Source: Bacillota bacterium
GTDB taxonomy: Bacteria > Bacillota > UBA4882 > UBA8346
Assembly: GCA_029553165.1 (NCBI GenBank)
Contig: JAKPCT010000185.1
Coordinates: forward strand, 62,001-126,000
Direction of reading: 5' to 3'
DNA length: 64,000 bases
The position numbers and the translations under genes are program-made. Under the pieces are notes generated by a model. It saw only the letters and a list, made by a program, of their open reading frames with translations. It had not been told where the DNA came from and did no database searches. Of this stretch, positions 18,344 through 27,169 are shown one piece after another; the stretch's first letter is position 1, and each line of letters opens with the position of its first letter.

Positions 18344-18916
18344 TTGAATCTGATTATGGCGCGAGCAACAATAGAGGCATTAATCTTTGCTGCTTCGGAA
18401 CCACTTAACTCAAAAACAATCGCTGAAATTATTAATATTGATGAGCATACTGTTAAACAGTTGATCAATGATTTGATCGAAGATTACCGGAGAATGAAGC
18501 GGGGAATCCAAATCAATGAGGTGGCTAATGGCTACCAGTTTTGTACGCATCCCGAATGTGCCCCTTATTTGGAGAAATTGATGAAGACTCCGCGTAATGT
18601 CGGATTATCCCAAGCAGCAATTGAGACCTTGGCAATTATTGCCTATAAACAACCGATTACCAAAGCGGAGATTGAATCGTTAAGGGGAGTAAGTATTGAG
18701 AGTCCGTTGAACACACTGATCGAAAAGAATTTGATTGAAGAGGCCGGCCGAAAGGATGGCCCGGGGCGCCCGATATTATATCGGACATCCAAGAAGTTTT
18801 TACATTACTTTGGACTGAATGATTTGAACGAATTGCCGCGAATCTCTGATTGGATCGGACAGAACAGCGAGCCGTTGCCAAGTGCGGAAGAGGAAGGAGT
18901 AATAGAAAGTGATTGA
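18344..18916 (+). CDS. scpB: Segregation and condensation protein B
   Basis: Dimeric winged-helix partner of ScpA in the SMC complex. It shows the typical IEALIFAASEPLNSKTIAEI start, then LSQAAIETLAIIAYKQPITK and RGVSIESPLNTLIEKNLIEE, and GRPILYRTSKKFL. The TTG start at 18344 is about 10 bases from GAAGGTG; ATG 18356 would be too far from it. It overlaps the next gene by 8 bases. Confidence 0.95.
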   Translation: MNLIMARATIEALIFAASEPLNSKTIAEIINIDEHTVKQLINDLIEDYRRMKRGIQINEVANGYQFCTHPECAPYLEKLMKTPRNVGLSQAAIETLAIIAYKQPITKAEIESLRGVSIESPLNTLIEKNLIEEAGRKDGPGRPILYRTSKKFLHYFGLNDLNELPRISDWIGQNSEPLPSAEEEGVIESD

Positions 18917-19241
18917 GTTTATTCGGCGAATCACCAAGTTGAAACTGGAGCGGGATGACAATTATTATTGGGGTTTAATCCTGTTAAAGATTGGAATTGT
19001 TTCGTTATTTATTTATTTAATCTGTGATCTGTTTGAACCATTATCATTTTTAGTTACTTTCTTGATTTGTGGCTGGGGATTTGTTTTAATCTGGAAAAGC
19101 GATAATGACCTTCGTTTTAAGAATACCCAAGAAAAGATTGCCAGTCTTGAAAAAGAACTTACTGAATCACAACAGTTACTTGCGTCCCTTGGTTATCGAA
19201 AAAGGTATCACCGCTGGAAAAGGCGCAGAAATATTAATTGA
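18909..19241 (+). CDS. Small membrane protein with C-terminal coiled coil, unknown
   Basis: Not recognised. The 110-residue protein starts with GTG inside the end of scpB (8-base overlap), so it is translationally coupled. Two adjacent membrane segments (about 20-60) are followed by a predicted coiled coil (NTQEKIASLEKELTESQQLL) and a very basic tail (KRYHRWKRRR). The overlap with scpB and the clean terminator downstream support it as a real gene. Confidence 0.65.
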   Translation: MIEFIRRITKLKLERDDNYYWGLILLKIGIVSLFIYLICDLFEPLSFLVTFLICGWGFVLIWKSDNDLRFKNTQEKIASLEKELTESQQLLASLGYRKRYHRWKRRRNIN

Positions 19242-19278
19242 GAATGATTTTGAATATTGTAGTTTCGCTTTCCGGAAG

Positions 19279-19299
19279 AGCCTGCTGTTGCAGGTTTTT
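19279..19299 (+). terminator. Terminator of the scpAB operon
   Basis: CCTGC/GCAGG stem (19281-19285/19290-19294), extended by one A-T and one G-T pair, with a TGTT loop and TTTTT tail. Confidence 0.75.
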
Positions 19300-19319
19300 C
19301 AATCTAGTATTGGGGTGGT

Positions 19320-20438
19320 TTGGTGTTTGATGTAGCATGGGGGTTGGTTACCAAAGTGATTTCTGACGGGACGGACCTTCAGGAACTAGCAGTGCGGATG
19401 GATGATGGTACTGAACATAATGCTTACAATTATCCGGCTTTTAATAAGCGTTTGACTGTTGGCGAACGGGTGGCCTTAAATGTTACTGCAGTAAAGCTTG
19501 GTTTGGGAACAGGTGGCCGCCATTTTGTTTTGCCGGAATATAATGATGAGCTGCAGGAGGTGGATGCTCCTCCTAAAGGACATATTATGAAGTTGCGGTA
19601 CACTCCGTGGCAATTCCCGATTTTAGCGGCTGAAGAGGAGGCCGGCCCTCACCATCAGACGTTGAAAGACGTTGATTCGCTCAATGGTACGCCGGTGGTT
19701 GCTGCTTCGTTGCACAGCATGTTACCGGGGATTATTTTGGGATTCAGGCAGCAATACCGTAAACCTGCGAAGATCGTTTATATCATGAATGATGCTGCAG
19801 CACTACCGATTGCGCTTAGTAACCTGGTGAAAGAGTTAAAACAGAAAAAACTCTTGGACTTGACGATTACAGCCGGTAACGCTTTTGGTGGCGATCTGGA
19901 GGCAGTCAGCATTCCTTCGGCTATGTTGACAGCCGGCCAAGCTGAAAAGGCGGATTTGATCATTGTTGGCCTGGGCCCGGGGATAGTAGGGACCGGGACC
20001 AAACTGGGGTTTAGCGGAATTGAATTATCATGGGTGATTGATTTAACCGTACGTCTCAATGGAAATTCAATCATGGTACCGCGGATCAGTGGTGCTGATC
20101 CAAGAGCCAGACATTTCGGCTTAAGCCATCATACGGTAACTATTTTAAAGCTGGCTTCCCAGAAGACCAATCTGCCACTGTCAACGTTGCTTGAACCCAG
20201 GTTACGTCAAGAAGTTTTGGAGGCAATCAAGAAAAATGGTTTATTTAGTACCCAATCTTGGTATGCTACAGATGAACCGTCGGTATTAGAATTGTTTGCA
20301 GAGTACGGAATCAAGGTTAAAAGTATGGGCCGTGGCGTCGATGACGATCCGGCTTTTTTCCAGAGTACCGTTGCGGCCGGTTATCTGGCGGCACTTGTGG
20401 CTGAGAATCGACAAAAGGAGTTAACGAAGATTGAATAA
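19320..20438 (+). CDS. DUF3866 family protein
   Basis: Conserved Firmicutes/Actinobacteria protein of 372 residues with no known activity. It is often encoded beside a Nudix hydrolase, spoIIM and xerD, as here. Recognisable features are the FDVAWGLVTKVISD start, the KLRYTPWQFPILAAEEE region and a Gly-rich central segment (DLIIVGLGPGIVGTGTKLGF). No signal peptide is present. The start is TTG 19320 or GTG 19323, with GGGGTGG just upstream. It overlaps the Nudix gene by 8 bases. Confidence 0.85.
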   Translation: MVFDVAWGLVTKVISDGTDLQELAVRMDDGTEHNAYNYPAFNKRLTVGERVALNVTAVKLGLGTGGRHFVLPEYNDELQEVDAPPKGHIMKLRYTPWQFPILAAEEEAGPHHQTLKDVDSLNGTPVVAASLHSMLPGIILGFRQQYRKPAKIVYIMNDAAALPIALSNLVKELKQKKLLDLTITAGNAFGGDLEAVSIPSAMLTAGQAEKADLIIVGLGPGIVGTGTKLGFSGIELSWVIDLTVRLNGNSIMVPRISGADPRARHFGLSHHTVTILKLASQKTNLPLSTLLEPRLRQEVLEAIKKNGLFSTQSWYATDEPSVLELFAEYGIKVKSMGRGVDDDPAFFQSTVAAGYLAALVAENRQKELTKIE

Positions 20439-20982
20439 TTTAAAAAACAGTTTTCATGAGAACTTGATCAATAAAACGATCATTTATAAAAACAGTTTTA
20501 TGGAACTCCATTCGGATATTATCCGGCTGCCCAATGAAAAGCAGGCTACCCGGGATTATTTGCACCATCCGGGTTCAGTTGCCGCTGTGCCAATCTTAGA
20601 TAATGGCAAAGTATTGCTGGTTAAACAATACCGTCATCCGGTCGGAACTACTTTACTGGAGATTCCTGCCGGCAAACTGGAAGCCGGTGAAGATCCTGTC
20701 GAATCAATTCAACGGGAATTAACGGAAGAGATTGGTTATAAAGCCAATCGAATCGAGTTATTGTTATCCTTCTGGAGTTCACCGGGGTTTAGTGATGAGA
20801 TCCTGCATCTGTACTTGGCAACTGATTTAGAACCTTGTTCGGCAAAACAGGATGACGATGAATTTATTGAGATTGTTACAATGTCAAAGGAAGAACTGCT
20901 TGAGTATCTTAAAAACGAAGCCAGGGTTGATGGCAAGACGGCACTAGCAGTAAATACACTGATCGCCAACAATAAATGGTGA
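20431..20982 (+). CDS. nudF: Nudix hydrolase, ADP-ribose pyrophosphatase type
   Basis: Cleaves ADP-ribose to AMP and ribose 5-phosphate. The Nudix box is complete: GKLEAGEDPVESIQRELTEE followed by IGY, matching Gx5Ex7REUxEExGU. The upstream PVGTTLLEIPAG is typical of the ADP-ribose subfamily. It has 183 residues. TTG 20431 has AAAGGAG ten bases upstream and lies inside the end of the DUF3866 gene, so the two are coupled. Confidence 0.92.
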   Translation: MNNLKNSFHENLINKTIIYKNSFMELHSDIIRLPNEKQATRDYLHHPGSVAAVPILDNGKVLLVKQYRHPVGTTLLEIPAGKLEAGEDPVESIQRELTEEIGYKANRIELLLSFWSSPGFSDEILHLYLATDLEPCSAKQDDDEFIEIVTMSKEELLEYLKNEARVDGKTALAVNTLIANNKW

Positions 20983-21035
20983 TCTTCCAATAAACCTGCA
21001 ATAAGACAGTTGAGGACGATGAGGTTAGTTTATCA

Positions 21036-21707
21036 ATGAACAGTGTTAACTTGGTCTTTAATGCCTCCGGAGCGGCCGAAGCCGGCCGCCGGGGTGATGT
21101 CGTAGTAATTGTCGATATTATTGATATGTCCACCAGTGCGGAAGTGGCGTTGGAAGCGGGGGCAATTGCTCTGTTTGGAGCCGCGCCAACGAACTGTAAA
21201 GCACCGGTTAATCTTAACCCGGAGCGGATGGGTTATCTTGCCGGGAAGACGGCCTTGAAACACAAGACACAGTTGGTTGTGGTTGCTGAACCACGTTATG
21301 GAACCGAAGAAGAGCGACGTAAACGGGCTGAAACGGCGCTTCTGGGTGTAGCCCGTTCCGGAGCGGCGATCAGTGAAATAGTTCCGAATATTGGTTCCGA
21401 GATTAATAAACTGGTTGATTTTAAAGAAAAAGTTGCTTTGTTTGTTTCGGACACTGGCGGGGTAGCTTTTGATGCTGCTTTTATTAGCGGAGCACCGGCA
21501 GTAGTTACAGCTACGGTAACCCGTACTCCGGAGAAAAAAGGAATTGCTCCGGCACTGGCTGGAGTACAACGGGCAATTGAGCAGGCACAAAAATTTGATT
21601 GCGGGATTTCGGTAGTTGCAGCAAGTTCGAATTCGATGGAAGATGTTCTTGCCGCACAATTTTTGGTCCAATTAATCGTCAACCAGGGTTTTTTGGCGTT
21701 AAAGTGA
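21036..21707 (+). CDS. ComB-like (2-phosphosulfolactate phosphatase family) protein
   Basis: The N-terminal part VVIVDIIDMSTSAEVALEAG resembles the ComB family start (VVDVLRATST type) and the general length (223) agrees. The Arg normally found after VVDVL is replaced by Met here, and the rest of the family signature is weak. Coenzyme M synthesis is unlikely in this organism, so the true substrate is unknown. It lies 53 bases after the Nudix gene and ends at a strong terminator. Confidence concerns the family; the gene itself is clear. Confidence 0.55.
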   Translation: MNSVNLVFNASGAAEAGRRGDVVVIVDIIDMSTSAEVALEAGAIALFGAAPTNCKAPVNLNPERMGYLAGKTALKHKTQLVVVAEPRYGTEEERRKRAETALLGVARSGAAISEIVPNIGSEINKLVDFKEKVALFVSDTGGVAFDAAFISGAPAVVTATVTRTPEKKGIAPALAGVQRAIEQAQKFDCGISVVAASSNSMEDVLAAQFLVQLIVNQGFLALK

Positions 21708-21732
21708 CTATTTAAGATATTTTGATCACGAG

Positions 21733-21757
21733 AAACCTGTGCATTACAGGTTTTTTT
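21733..21757 (+). terminator. Terminator after the ComB-like gene
   Basis: Perfect 8-bp stem AAACCTGT/ACAGGTTT (21733-21740/21746-21753) with a GCATT loop and a T-rich tail. Confidence 0.9.
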
Positions 21758-21863
21758 ATTTTGCAGGAAGATATTAGCAGATGTTCGAATTAAGAGGTCT
21801 ATAAGGGGAAAAGTCAGGGCCGTAAATCTATATGAAAGATAATCAATAAGAGAGGGATTTAGT

Positions 21864-22424
21864 ATGAGGAAATATGTACCGGTTGAAGCAATTATTAATT
21901 TGTCAGAAACTCAAAAAGGTGCGTTGCGGGACCTGTGGCAGCCAGAACAGTATGACCGGATTATCATTCCAATCTGCCAGGATGTTGAACGTGATCTTTA
22001 TTCTTATGAAATCTATGTGATTAAAGATATTGTAATAAATGCGATTAATCAGGATAAGCGGTTTAATACGTTTAGAGTTCCGGTTCATGGCTATGATTAT
22101 TATCAGATGTTCTTTGAAGTTGCTCCGGTAACCGATCCTGCAATATCCGAGGAGTTTGCGCAGTTGGATGATGATACTATTGAAGATTATGATAATGATA
22201 ATACGGATGATGATGTCGACTCAGAAATATTTTTCAATAAGGAAGAGTGCCTGCCGTTTCTGGATATCTCGCAACTGATGGCGATGATCTTCAGTAATCA
22301 ATTAACTTCCAATCTGTCGATCGAACGGTATGATGGTGTATTTCGATGCCTTGTTGCGGGAGAAGAGTTTGAAAATGAAAATCTTTGTGATTTGTTGTGG
22401 GAAGCAGTGAAAAAGATGCTTTAA
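21864..22424 (+). CDS. Acidic cytoplasmic protein, unknown
   Basis: Not recognised. It has 186 residues, no signal peptide or membrane segment, and is strongly acidic with an Asp-rich central linker (DDDTIEDYDNDNTDDDVDSE). ATG 21864 is preceded by GAGAGGGA. It stands alone between a terminator and spoIIM. Codon use looks like that of its neighbours, so it is probably a native gene. Confidence 0.6.
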   Translation: MRKYVPVEAIINLSETQKGALRDLWQPEQYDRIIIPICQDVERDLYSYEIYVIKDIVINAINQDKRFNTFRVPVHGYDYYQMFFEVAPVTDPAISEEFAQLDDDTIEDYDNDNTDDDVDSEIFFNKEECLPFLDISQLMAMIFSNQLTSNLSIERYDGVFRCLVAGEEFENENLCDLLWEAVKKML

Positions 22425-22544
22425 GTTAATTCTAAGCGGCCAGAAATAAAATTGAATCGTTGTATAAAACTAAACTTATAAAATTATCATATTTCCCCCT
22501 ATTTGACCATAAAATTGTTAATGGAGTGGACAAGGGGGGATTTT

Positions 22545-23168
22545 TTGTTGCCAAAGTTGAAAACGTTAATTGCGTTGTACTTTAAAGACCGGATCTTTTT
22601 AGTGGCGCTGGTGCTGATTCTTTTTGTTATGGGGATAATATTTGGCGTTTTAGCTGCACGATTAATGGAATTTGATCAAAAAGCCGATTTAATTAAATAT
22701 GTAACCCAAGGACTTCATGAAACAACAATTGTCCAAAACAATGCTTATACCAAACAGACGATTATTGCCAATATTCAGACCGTCTTTTTCCTGTTTTTCA
22801 TGGGGATCAGTGTGATTGGGATTCCATTAGCATTACTGCTAATCTTTACCCGGGGTTTTATTCTGGGATTTTGTATGGGTTTTCTCCTTCAGAACATGGG
22901 ATTGAAGGGTGCGGTTGTGGTAATGGCCGGGATCGTGCCGCATAATTTATTGATCATCCCGGGGCTGTTATTGATGGTGGTGGCAATGATCGATTGTGCT
23001 ACGGCATTAGCTAAGATTAGGTTTACCAAACGGCAGGTCCCGATTGGGGAAGAACTGATTCGAAGTGCGGTTTTAACTCTGATTGTGTTGGTGGTAATGA
23101 TTGTCGCCGGATTGGTCCAAGGATATTTGACACCGGCATTGACTGGTTGGGTAGGCAGACTAATTTAA
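22545..23168 (+). CDS. spoIIM: Stage II sporulation protein M
   Basis: Membrane subunit of the DMP complex (SpoIID-SpoIIM-SpoIIP) that drives engulfment during sporulation. About 207 residues with five or six membrane segments; the family pattern is seen in FLALVLILFVMGIIFG-type start, GFCMGFLLQNMGLKGAVVV and VPHNLLIIPGLLL. TTG 22545 (or 22548) is chosen because AAGGGGGG lies 5-8 bases upstream. The in-frame TTG at 22503 lacks a ribosome site and would lengthen the protein beyond the usual size. Confidence 0.88.
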   Translation: MLPKLKTLIALYFKDRIFLVALVLILFVMGIIFGVLAARLMEFDQKADLIKYVTQGLHETTIVQNNAYTKQTIIANIQTVFFLFFMGISVIGIPLALLLIFTRGFILGFCMGFLLQNMGLKGAVVVMAGIVPHNLLIIPGLLLMVVAMIDCATALAKIRFTKRQVPIGEELIRSAVLTLIVLVVMIVAGLVQGYLTPALTGWVGRLI

Positions 23169-23269
23169 TAATATCAAATTGGAAATCTTTCCTGTCTGCT
23201 TAAAAAAGGAGTTTATTTTAAAACTGTCGAAATTGTTAGAGGTTAAGTTAACAAAAGGAGTTGACCAAA

Positions 23270-24160
23270 TTGTACGATACCCTACAAGATTATCTTAATT
23301 ATTTGTCAGTTGAACGCGGGTTATCAAAAAACACTTTGGAATCTTATGAAAGAGATCTACGGCAATACTTGACTTATTTAAAAGAGAAAAAACGGATGGG
23401 ATTATCAGAAACAACTCAGGCTACTGTTATTGGATACTTACTCCAACTACAGGCTCAAGGAAAAGCGACGGCAACGCTGTCAAGAAGTTTAGCGGCAATC
23501 AAGTCTTATTATCATTATCTGTTTCGTGAAGATAAGATTGAGCGGGATCCAACGATCAATCTGGATGCGCCGAAACAAGAGAAGAAGTTACCCAAGGTTT
23601 TATCGGTTGAAGATGTTGAACGTTTATTGGCGCAACCTGATCTCAAAACACCGGCCGGGATTCGTGACCGGGCAATGTTAGAAATCTTATATGCTGCCGG
23701 TTTAAGGGTATCCGAACTGGTTTCGTTACGATTGGGAGACGTAAATTTGGAGATGGGCTATATCAAATGCTATGGTAAAGGATCAAAGGAACGAATTGTG
23801 CCACTTGGATTATATGCCACAAAGCATATTAAATTATATATTGAACATGCACGTAAGTTCCTTGCTTCCAGTATGAATGAGGATACTTTATTCTTAAACC
23901 ACCATGGTCATCGTTTGACACGGCAAGGTTTCTGGAAGATCATTAAAAAATATGCTGAAAATATCAATCTTGAAAATGAAATTACTCCGCATACCTTAAG
24001 ACATTCATTTGCAACCCATCTGTTGGAGAATGGCGCTGACCTGCGCTCGGTCCAAGAGATGCTTGGTCATGCTGATATCTCCACTACACAGATTTATACG
24101 CACCTTACCAAAAGTAAGATTAAAGAGGTCTACGACAAGACTCATCCACGCGCGTTATAA
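23270..24160 (+). CDS. xerD: XerC/XerD tyrosine recombinase
   Basis: Resolves chromosome dimers at dif with a partner recombinase. The core-binding domain is at about 1-85 (LSVERGLSKNTLESYERDL). The catalytic domain has Arg at about 146 (AAGLRVSELVSL), HTLRHSFATHLL, GHADISTTQIYTHL and the nucleophile Tyr at about 276. The length of 296 is exactly that of XerD. TTG 23270 is preferred to TTG 23261, which abuts the ribosome site AAAGGAG. The neighbourhood (spoIIM–xerD) is typical of Clostridia-like genomes. Confidence 0.92.
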   Translation: MYDTLQDYLNYLSVERGLSKNTLESYERDLRQYLTYLKEKKRMGLSETTQATVIGYLLQLQAQGKATATLSRSLAAIKSYYHYLFREDKIERDPTINLDAPKQEKKLPKVLSVEDVERLLAQPDLKTPAGIRDRAMLEILYAAGLRVSELVSLRLGDVNLEMGYIKCYGKGSKERIVPLGLYATKHIKLYIEHARKFLASSMNEDTLFLNHHGHRLTRQGFWKIIKKYAENINLENEITPHTLRHSFATHLLENGADLRSVQEMLGHADISTTQIYTHLTKSKIKEVYDKTHPRAL

Positions 24161-24234
24161 GTTTGGTTTAAGTGATGTTCTATTAATTATAACGGATTAG
24201 CTGGACTTAAGTTACAAAGTTAAATGAATTTTTT

Positions 24235-24267
24235 AAAGGAAGTTTTCAGAACTTCCTTTATTTTTTG
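24235..24267 (+). terminator. Terminator of xerD
   Basis: 10-bp stem AAAGGAAGTT/AACTTCCTTT (24235-24244/24250-24259), TTCAG loop, then ATTTTTTG. Confidence 0.9.
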
Positions 24268-24413
24268 TTTTTCGAAGGAATTTGTGGAATACTTGAAGAA
24301 AAAACTAAATCAGCAAACGACAAATAGTAAGTCAAATTTTTCACAATAGGCTGTAAAAATTTTGACTTTGTTGAACGGTTAATAGATTAGGACTGCAAAA
24401 GTGAGGTTAGAGG

Positions 24414-25247
24414 ATGGATTCGACGATTCACTGGTATCCAGGGCATATGGCTAAGGCTAAGCGACAACTGAATGAGTTGATTAAATACCTGGATGTTATT
24501 TTAGAGATTAGAGATGCTCGGGTTCCGTTAGCGAGTCATAACAGCGATTTGGAGGTTATCTTAAAGAAACGGCCGAATATTGTCTTATTAAATAAGATTG
24601 ATCTTGCCGATCCCAAGGTGACTAAAGCCTGGAAGGAATGGTTTAACCGGCAGGATTATCCGGTGATCGAAGTGAATGGGAAGAATGGCGCCGGAACCAA
24701 TCAGATCTGGCAACTGCTTAATACCAAATATTCGCCGTCTGGGTTTCGCAAATCGGTCCGGGTTGGGGTTGTGGGGATCCCCAATGTCGGGAAATCAACG
24801 ATTCTTAACCGGTTGATTGGAAGTGGGACCGCCAAGACCGGTAATATTCCGGGAATAACCAGAGGAAAACAGTGGATTAAGAAAAAAGGAATTGAAGTTC
24901 TTGATATGCCGGGTATCCTGCCGCCGAAGATCACCGATCAGGATGCCGGTTTGAAGCTGGCATTAATCGGTACGATTAAGGAACAGTTACTTCCGATTTA
25001 TGATCTGGCGCTCTATCTGTTAGAACATTACGGAGAAGTGATCTTTCGGTGGAATGAAGCCGGGATTGAGGTTGATTCAGCTGAGTTGGGTTTGGAATGG
25101 TATGCAAGAAAAAGAGGCTTTTTACTAAAGGGAGGCGAACTTGACTTAAACCGTGCTGCAACTACCTTGCTGCAGGAATTTCGGAATGGACGCCTCGGTC
25201 AGATAAGCTTAGAGGTTCCAATTATGACTGCGGCGCAGGACGATTAA
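24414..25247 (+). CDS. rbgA: Ribosome biogenesis GTPase RbgA (YlqF)
   Basis: Circularly permuted GTPase needed for late 50S subunit assembly. The G4 motif (LLNKIDLADP) precedes the G1 P-loop (GIPNVGKSTILNRL), then G3 (DMPGILPP), which is the permuted order. N-terminal IHWYPGHMAKAKRQL is the family hallmark. It has 277 residues. ATG 24414 follows GAGGTTAGAGG. In B. subtilis rbgA precedes rnhB, ylqG and ylqH; here the same order holds but an opposite-strand membrane gene sits between. Its 3' end overlaps that gene by 26 bases. Confidence 0.95.
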   Translation: MDSTIHWYPGHMAKAKRQLNELIKYLDVILEIRDARVPLASHNSDLEVILKKRPNIVLLNKIDLADPKVTKAWKEWFNRQDYPVIEVNGKNGAGTNQIWQLLNTKYSPSGFRKSVRVGVVGIPNVGKSTILNRLIGSGTAKTGNIPGITRGKQWIKKKGIEVLDMPGILPPKITDQDAGLKLALIGTIKEQLLPIYDLALYLLEHYGEVIFRWNEAGIEVDSAELGLEWYARKRGFLLKGGELDLNRAATTLLQEFRNGRLGQISLEVPIMTAAQDD

Positions 25248-26253
25248 CAATCCGCAGCAAAATAATCCCCCCAACAAAAGTAATCAGATTGTAGTTTAAT
25301 AATCGTAAACAGAAGATGAAAAGTGCACGAATTTGCATCGGTACGAAATTAAAAAGGGTAAAGAAACCAAGCTCAAACAGGCCTGCTCCTCCAGGGACAG
25401 GCAGGTAAGAAATGATAAATACTAAGACAAACTGGATTAAAACGCTTTTAATAAAGATCCCTGTGGCTTTAATATTAAAAGCATAGATCAGAAAGGGAGC
25501 AATTGCAAAATTACAGATCCAGTAAGCCAAAGTAGCAGCAACTACCAGAAAAAAGCTATAACCTTTGCGGAACTGTTGGACCGAATCGTGAAACAGCTCA
25601 ATTTCAGCAAGAAATTTATTAATTTGCGGTTCAATCTTCAGATAAAACCGGGTTTTCTCCAGCCGTTTTAAAGGGTAAGCGATTAACACTTTTGACAGTT
25701 TAGGATTGATGACAAATAAGATCAGGAATGCTGAAATGACGATTGAGATTGGAATCGCAACCGTTGTAACCTGATGTAAAATGCCATCAGGGAAATTGGT
25801 CCGGTAAAACCAAAGTAAGATTGGGGCAAACAATGTGAATAAAAGCGTTGATAAAACAACCCTCATTGTCACAATAGCGCTGGATTTACCGGGTTTAATT
25901 CCGGCTTGACAGAGCAGGAAAATTTGGGTCGGAACACCACCGGAATAAAATGGGGTAATATTTCCGATAAATGTCGCGGCAAGGTTGATATTAATAATCT
26001 GTTTCAGAGATATTTTTTCTCCCAAAGCATGAGCAATCAGCAGAACGCGTAGCGCTTCAATAAACCAGGAAACCAATAAAGCCAATAAAGCTAAACCGGC
26101 GGCGGAATAGTTTAATTTCGTCCAATTTAAGTGATATCCGGATTGGTTATAAGATTGGAAAAGCAGGATTCCTGAGATGATCAGGGTGATGAACAAGACG
26201 ATGCTTAATCCGGTTGGTATCCATCTTTTAATTTGGTTAGGCAGTTGTACCAC
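25222..26253 (-). CDS. Lysylphosphatidylglycerol synthase TM region/UPF0104-like membrane protein
   Basis: Polytopic protein with about eight membrane segments. It matches the flippase/LPG-synthase transmembrane family (AATFIGNITPFYSGGVPTQI and YLPVPGGAGLFELGFFTLF). It lacks the C-terminal aminoacyl-transfer domain, so it is probably a transporter or flippase-like protein, not a synthetase. Start GTG 26253 is chosen because GAGGAGG lies six bases upstream; the longer frame from TTG 26268 would overlap that site. It is convergent with rbgA and interrupts the usual rbgA–rnhB pair. Confidence 0.82.
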   Translation of the reverse strand: MVQLPNQIKRWIPTGLSIVLFITLIISGILLFQSYNQSGYHLNWTKLNYSAAGLALLALLVSWFIEALRVLLIAHALGEKISLKQIININLAATFIGNITPFYSGGVPTQIFLLCQAGIKPGKSSAIVTMRVVLSTLLFTLFAPILLWFYRTNFPDGILHQVTTVAIPISIVISAFLILFVINPKLSKVLIAYPLKRLEKTRFYLKIEPQINKFLAEIELFHDSVQQFRKGYSFFLVVAATLAYWICNFAIAPFLIYAFNIKATGIFIKSVLIQFVLVFIISYLPVPGGAGLFELGFFTLFNFVPMQIRALFIFCLRLLNYNLITFVGGIILLRIVNRPAPQS

Positions 26254-26491
26254 AAGGGACCTCCTCAAAGAATATATAAGTTAAGTTCGTTTAATAGTAT
26301 GATATTTCCTGCATGCAATTGCTGAATCTAAATATAAAAAATTCCAACAGAGTACCTTTTTAAAGTTTTTTTTTCAAGTACCGATAATTATAATGTTGAT
26401 TGTTATTGGTGTTCTTAGATTAGTATATCGAACTTGAGTTGAAAAAATATTTATATTTATATTATAAAAACTTTTCAAAGAAGATTGTGAA

Positions 26492-27169
26492 ATGGCCAAA
26501 AAAATTAAACAACCAAAAAAAGTACTCACCTATGAAGAACGTTTAGTTGAGGAGAGAGCTTGTTGGAGTCAAGGTTATTTGAGAGTTGCCGGCCTTGATG
26601 AAGCTGGGCGGGGACCGTTAGCCGGCCCGGTGGTGGCGGCAGCTTTTATTTTGCTGCCTGAGTTTAAGCTGGAAGATCTTAATGATTCAAAGCAACTAAG
26701 TGAGAAGCAACGGGAGGAGTTTTATCACTATTTGACCTCCGGTGAATGGGATTATGGGATCGGGATTGTTGAACCTGCGGAGATTGACCGGGTTAATATT
26801 TATCAAGCTTCACGTTTGGCAATGTTGCAGGCTTTACAGAATCTAAAGAATCCCCCAGACTATTTGCTGGTAGATGCTCTGGTTGTCCCGGAGACGGATC
26901 TCCCCCAAAAGTCGTTAATTCACGGTGATGCCCGTTCAATAGCAATAGCGGCAGCTTCGGTAATTGCCAAATATACTCGCGATCAGATCATGCTCGATTA
27001 TGACCGGCAATATCCAGGTTATTGTTTTGCGCAACATAAAGGCTATCCAACCAAGAAACATTATGAGATGTTAAGTAAGCTGGGGCCATCACCGATTCAT
27101 CGTCGTTCGTTTCGCTTAGAACCACGTACCAATCAATCTCTGGAACTCTTTAAGGAGCTGGATGCCTGA
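26492..27169 (+). CDS. rnhB: Ribonuclease HII
   Basis: Removes ribonucleotides and RNA–DNA hybrids from DNA. Catalytic acidic residues D36 and E37 lie in GLDEAGRGPLAGPVVAAA, with the later Asp in LLVDALVVP and the downstream DGDARSIAIAAASVIAKYTRD-type segment (here HGDARSIAIAAASVIAKY). The C-terminal HRRSF is typical. A basic N-terminal extension of about 30 residues is present. Its stop overlaps the next ATG by one base (TGATG). Confidence 0.96.
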   Translation: MAKKIKQPKKVLTYEERLVEERACWSQGYLRVAGLDEAGRGPLAGPVVAAAFILLPEFKLEDLNDSKQLSEKQREEFYHYLTSGEWDYGIGIVEPAEIDRVNIYQASRLAMLQALQNLKNPPDYLLVDALVVPETDLPQKSLIHGDARSIAIAAASVIAKYTRDQIMLDYDRQYPGYCFAQHKGYPTKKHYEMLSKLGPSPIHRRSFRLEPRTNQSLELFKELDA

